DNA of 64,000 bases, taken from assembly GCA_963696665.1 (NCBI GenBank), contig CAVOLE010000053.1, forward strand, positions 32,238 through 96,237, read 5' to 3'. A program made the position numbers and the translations under genes. This stretch comes from Roseiarcus sp963696665 (GTDB lineage Bacteria > Pseudomonadota > Alphaproteobacteria > Rhizobiales > Beijerinckiaceae). Positions 62,236 through 64,000 of this stretch are shown here, in pieces; the first letter of the stretch is position 1, and each line of letters begins with the position of its first letter. Under the pieces are notes generated by a model. That model was not told the origin of the DNA. It was given only the letters and a program-made list of their open reading frames with translations, and ran no database searches.

Positions 62236-62657
62236 TCAGCGCAGGCGATCGGCGAGCGCGGCTTTGACCTCAGCCGGCGCGTGCAGCGCGCCGAGCACGG
62301 TCAGTGATTCGATGGTCGCCCGGGCGAGATCGGGCGTGACGTCGTCGGCGATAACCGCAAGCCCGAGCACGCGAATTTTCAGCCGGTCGCCCGCCGCCTG
62401 AACAGCTTCGAGGTCCTGCCTGGCAAAGGTCCGCAGGCCCATTTCGAGGGTCAAGCGCGACGCCGCCTTCTTGGCTGTGTCGGCATGGGTCGCGAGCTGG
62501 TTGCGGATCGCCGTGCGGATAAAATCCGAGCGATTGGAGTAAATCCGTCGCGCACCAAAAGATCGATCGATCCGAGATCGACGAATCCGAGATTGACGGT
62601 CAGTTTTTCACTTTCGGGTAGCTTGGGGACCGGTTGGCGGACGGGCAAGTCTACCAT
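62236..62657 (-). pseudogene. CopG-type ribbon-helix-helix regulator, one frameshift
   Basis: The first part (PKLPESEKLTVNLGFVDLGS, IDLLVRDGF) gives the beta-strand of a ribbon-helix-helix protein. One T is missing near 62540; restored, the helices read YSNRSDFIRTAIRNQLATHA. The rest, in the frame ending at 62236, reads GLRTFARQDLEAVQAAGDRL, VLGLAVIADDVTPDLARATI and LGALHAPAEVKAALADRLR. The corrected length is about 140 aa. Rhizobiales carry this regulator next to PHB-depolymerase-type genes, as here. Confidence 0.75.
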
Positions 62658-62949
62658 CCATGTGGATGTTTCATGGATGGTATATGGATGGTGCTCTAAC
62701 GGCTGTCAAGGCCGCCCGACCAGTCCTATGCCCGGACTTGATCCCGGATTATCCCGGACGTCAGGACGCGCGGCTTGCCATAGCGTGGTTTCTCTCTTTC
62801 AGGATCATAATCGAGGCAGGAGGTCATTTTGGGGCGATTCTTCAGGCAGCAAACCGCGTAAAAAAGTCCCGTCTGCCGTCCGGCATTTGGGAATTATTAT
62901 GGGGATTCGGGCCCATGCCGCCACGAAGTAATCGCTTTCTTCGCCTCTA
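62658..62949. other. Intergenic region left of the insertion sequence
   Basis: No supported gene is present. The sequence is lower in structure, with a short direct repeat around the ATGGATGG stretch at 62648-62690 (operator-like, upstream of the CopG-type gene). The TA at 62948-62949 abuts the IS630 left end. Confidence 0.45.
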
Positions 62950-64000
62950 GAGCGATTGCCGCTCAAATTGGTTCATAGCCTGCGGCCTCGAAGTAGTTTG
63001 CGCACTCGCGAGGTGAGAAGTTTTCGAGGCATTGGCCGATTGCGCGCCAGAGGCCTTCGACGGTTCGCTCGGCGGCCTTTCGCAGCAACGCTTTGAGCTT
63101 GGCGAACAGCATCTCGATGGGATTGAAGTCGGGACTGTAGGGCGGGAGGAAAAGCAGCCGCGCGCCCGCAGCTTCGATCAGTTCGCGCACCTTGGGCCGC
63201 TTGTGGCTGGCGAGGTTGTCCATGACGACGATGTCGCCCGGCGCCAGCGTGGGAGCGAGGAACTGCTCGACATAGGCCTCGAAAGCCGCCGCGTTCATGG
63301 GACCGTCGAGCACGAGTGGAGCCACGAGCCCGTCGAGGCGCAAGCCAGCGACAAAGGTTGTCGTCTTCCAATGGCCGAACGGGACGCCGGCGCGCAGCCT
63401 TTCTCCCTTGGGAGCGCGGCCGTAGCGACGCGCCATGTTGGTTGAGGCCCAGGTCTCGTCGATGAAGACGAGCTTTTCTGGATCAAGATCGAGTTGGCCG
63501 TCGAACCAGGCTTCGCGCCGCTTCAGAACGTCGGGGCGATCCTGCTCGGTCGCATGCGCGGTCTTTTTTTGAGCGTAATCCCGTGTCTGGCAAAAAATCG
63601 GCTGATCGACGACACGCCAATCGTGAGGCCCCTTTCGGCAAGCGCCGCCTGATATTCGCGAAGCGTCGCGTCGGACCGCTCTTCGCGCATGGAAAGGAGA
63701 AACTGCGCCTGAGCTTCAATCGGCGCCGAGCGATGATCCCCGCCCATCGGCTTGGGACGAACGTCTCCCGTGTTCTGCGCCCGCGCCATCCAGCGGATTG
63801 CGCTCGACACGCCCACCCGGAAATGCGCCGCTGCTTGGCGGCGCGACATGCCGCCCTTAATCGCGGCAACAACACGTTCGCGCAGATGAACGGAAAGCGG
63901 TTCAGTCATCGTCCCGGCCTCCCTCGCCGGCATCAATGCTGAAATCAAATTCGATCGCCTTTGTGAATCTGCCCCAATTCTATGCGCTCGGGAACCGCTC
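62950..64000 (-). mobile_element. IS630-family insertion sequence, right end at the window edge
   Basis: The element encloses an IS630 transposase. The left end begins GAGCGATTGCCG directly after a TA dinucleotide (62948-62949). The last bases of the window, read in reverse, begin GAGCGGTTCCCG, an imperfect inverted match. IS630 elements insert at TA, so the right end should lie at or just past 64000. Length of about 1.05 kb fits the family. Confidence 0.75.
62963..63909 (-). CDS. IS630-family transposase made by programmed -1 frameshifting
   Basis: ORF A (start 63909, after GGGAGG) carries the helix-turn-helix region KGGMSRRQAAAHFRVGVSSA and RGLTIGVSSISRFFARHGIT. At 63564-63570 a run of seven A residues on the coding strand, followed by G, allows a -1 slip into the second frame, giving KKKTAHATEQDRPDVLKRRE. 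The catalytic DDE residues are in FIDETW, VVMDNLASHK and YSPDFNPIEMLFAKLKAL. The fused product is about 315 aa. Because A-run slippage is common in IS630, this break is probably functional, unlike the others in the window. Confidence 0.85.

Noticed and set aside
1..64000. CRISPR array
   Set aside because: No regularly spaced direct repeats with unique spacers were seen. The repeats present are palindromic and dispersed or simple tandem pairs.

Overview
The window looks like chromosome of a high-GC alphaproteobacterium of the Rhizobiales (Hyphomicrobiales), probably close to the Beijerinckiaceae/Methylocystaceae. The evidence is the FlbT/FlaF flagellin regulators, an alpha-type flagellar cluster with MotE, the order htrA - two-component pair - glnE, tsaD - hemD - mitofilin - hemY, the cell-cycle regulator TrcR, and a PhaZ-like esterase next to a CopG-type regulator. 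Genus is inference only.

Layout. 1-3.7 kb: DUF29 protein, a frameshifted PEP mutase/isocitrate lyase family gene, a YCII-like gene and a sugar-porter MFS gene. 3.7-13.2 kb: glnE, a histidine kinase/response regulator pair, a DegP protease, rpmF, a YbjN protein, ubiK, an Mrr-N-like winged helix, and a REP-associated transposase flanked by two of its probable REP palindromes. 13.2-21.6 kb: two zinc alcohol dehydrogenases, an AraC regulator with a VOC protein, a lower-GC decayed segment (16.9-18.5 kb), palindromic intergenic repeats, yqeY and carA. 21.6-47.0 kb: a flagellar block. On the minus strand it runs motA-fliM-fliN-fliG-flhB-unknown-flgB-flgC-fliE-flgG-flgA-flgI-motE-flgH-fliL-fliP-flgE-flgK-flgL-flaF-flbT-flgD-fliQ, then, past a plus-strand epoxide hydrolase-like gene, flhA-fliR-coiled coil-flgJ-flgN-like-unknown. 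flgF-fliI-unknown diverge on the plus strand. 47-64 kb: small secreted proteins, a broken choloylglycine-hydrolase-family gene, a hybrid histidine kinase, trcR, a PEP-CTERM protein, tsaD, a probable PIN-domain toxin-like pair, hemD, mitofilin, hemY, a ferredoxin-reductase-like flavoprotein, a PHB-depolymerase-family esterase with a ribbon-helix-helix regulator, and an IS630 element reaching the window edge.

The flagellar block supplies rod (flgB, flgC, flgF, flgG, fliE, flgJ), rings (flgA, flgH, flgI), hook and junction (flgD, flgE, flgK, flgL), export gate and ATPase (flhA, flhB, fliP, fliQ, fliR, fliI), switch (fliG, fliM, fliN) and stator (motA, motE, fliL). Flagellin, fliF, fliH, fliK and motB are not here. 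A striking property of the window is the number of single-base frame breaks in genes expected to be intact (carA, glnE, flgE and others). Sequence error is the simplest explanation, so a broken frame here is weak evidence for a real pseudogene.
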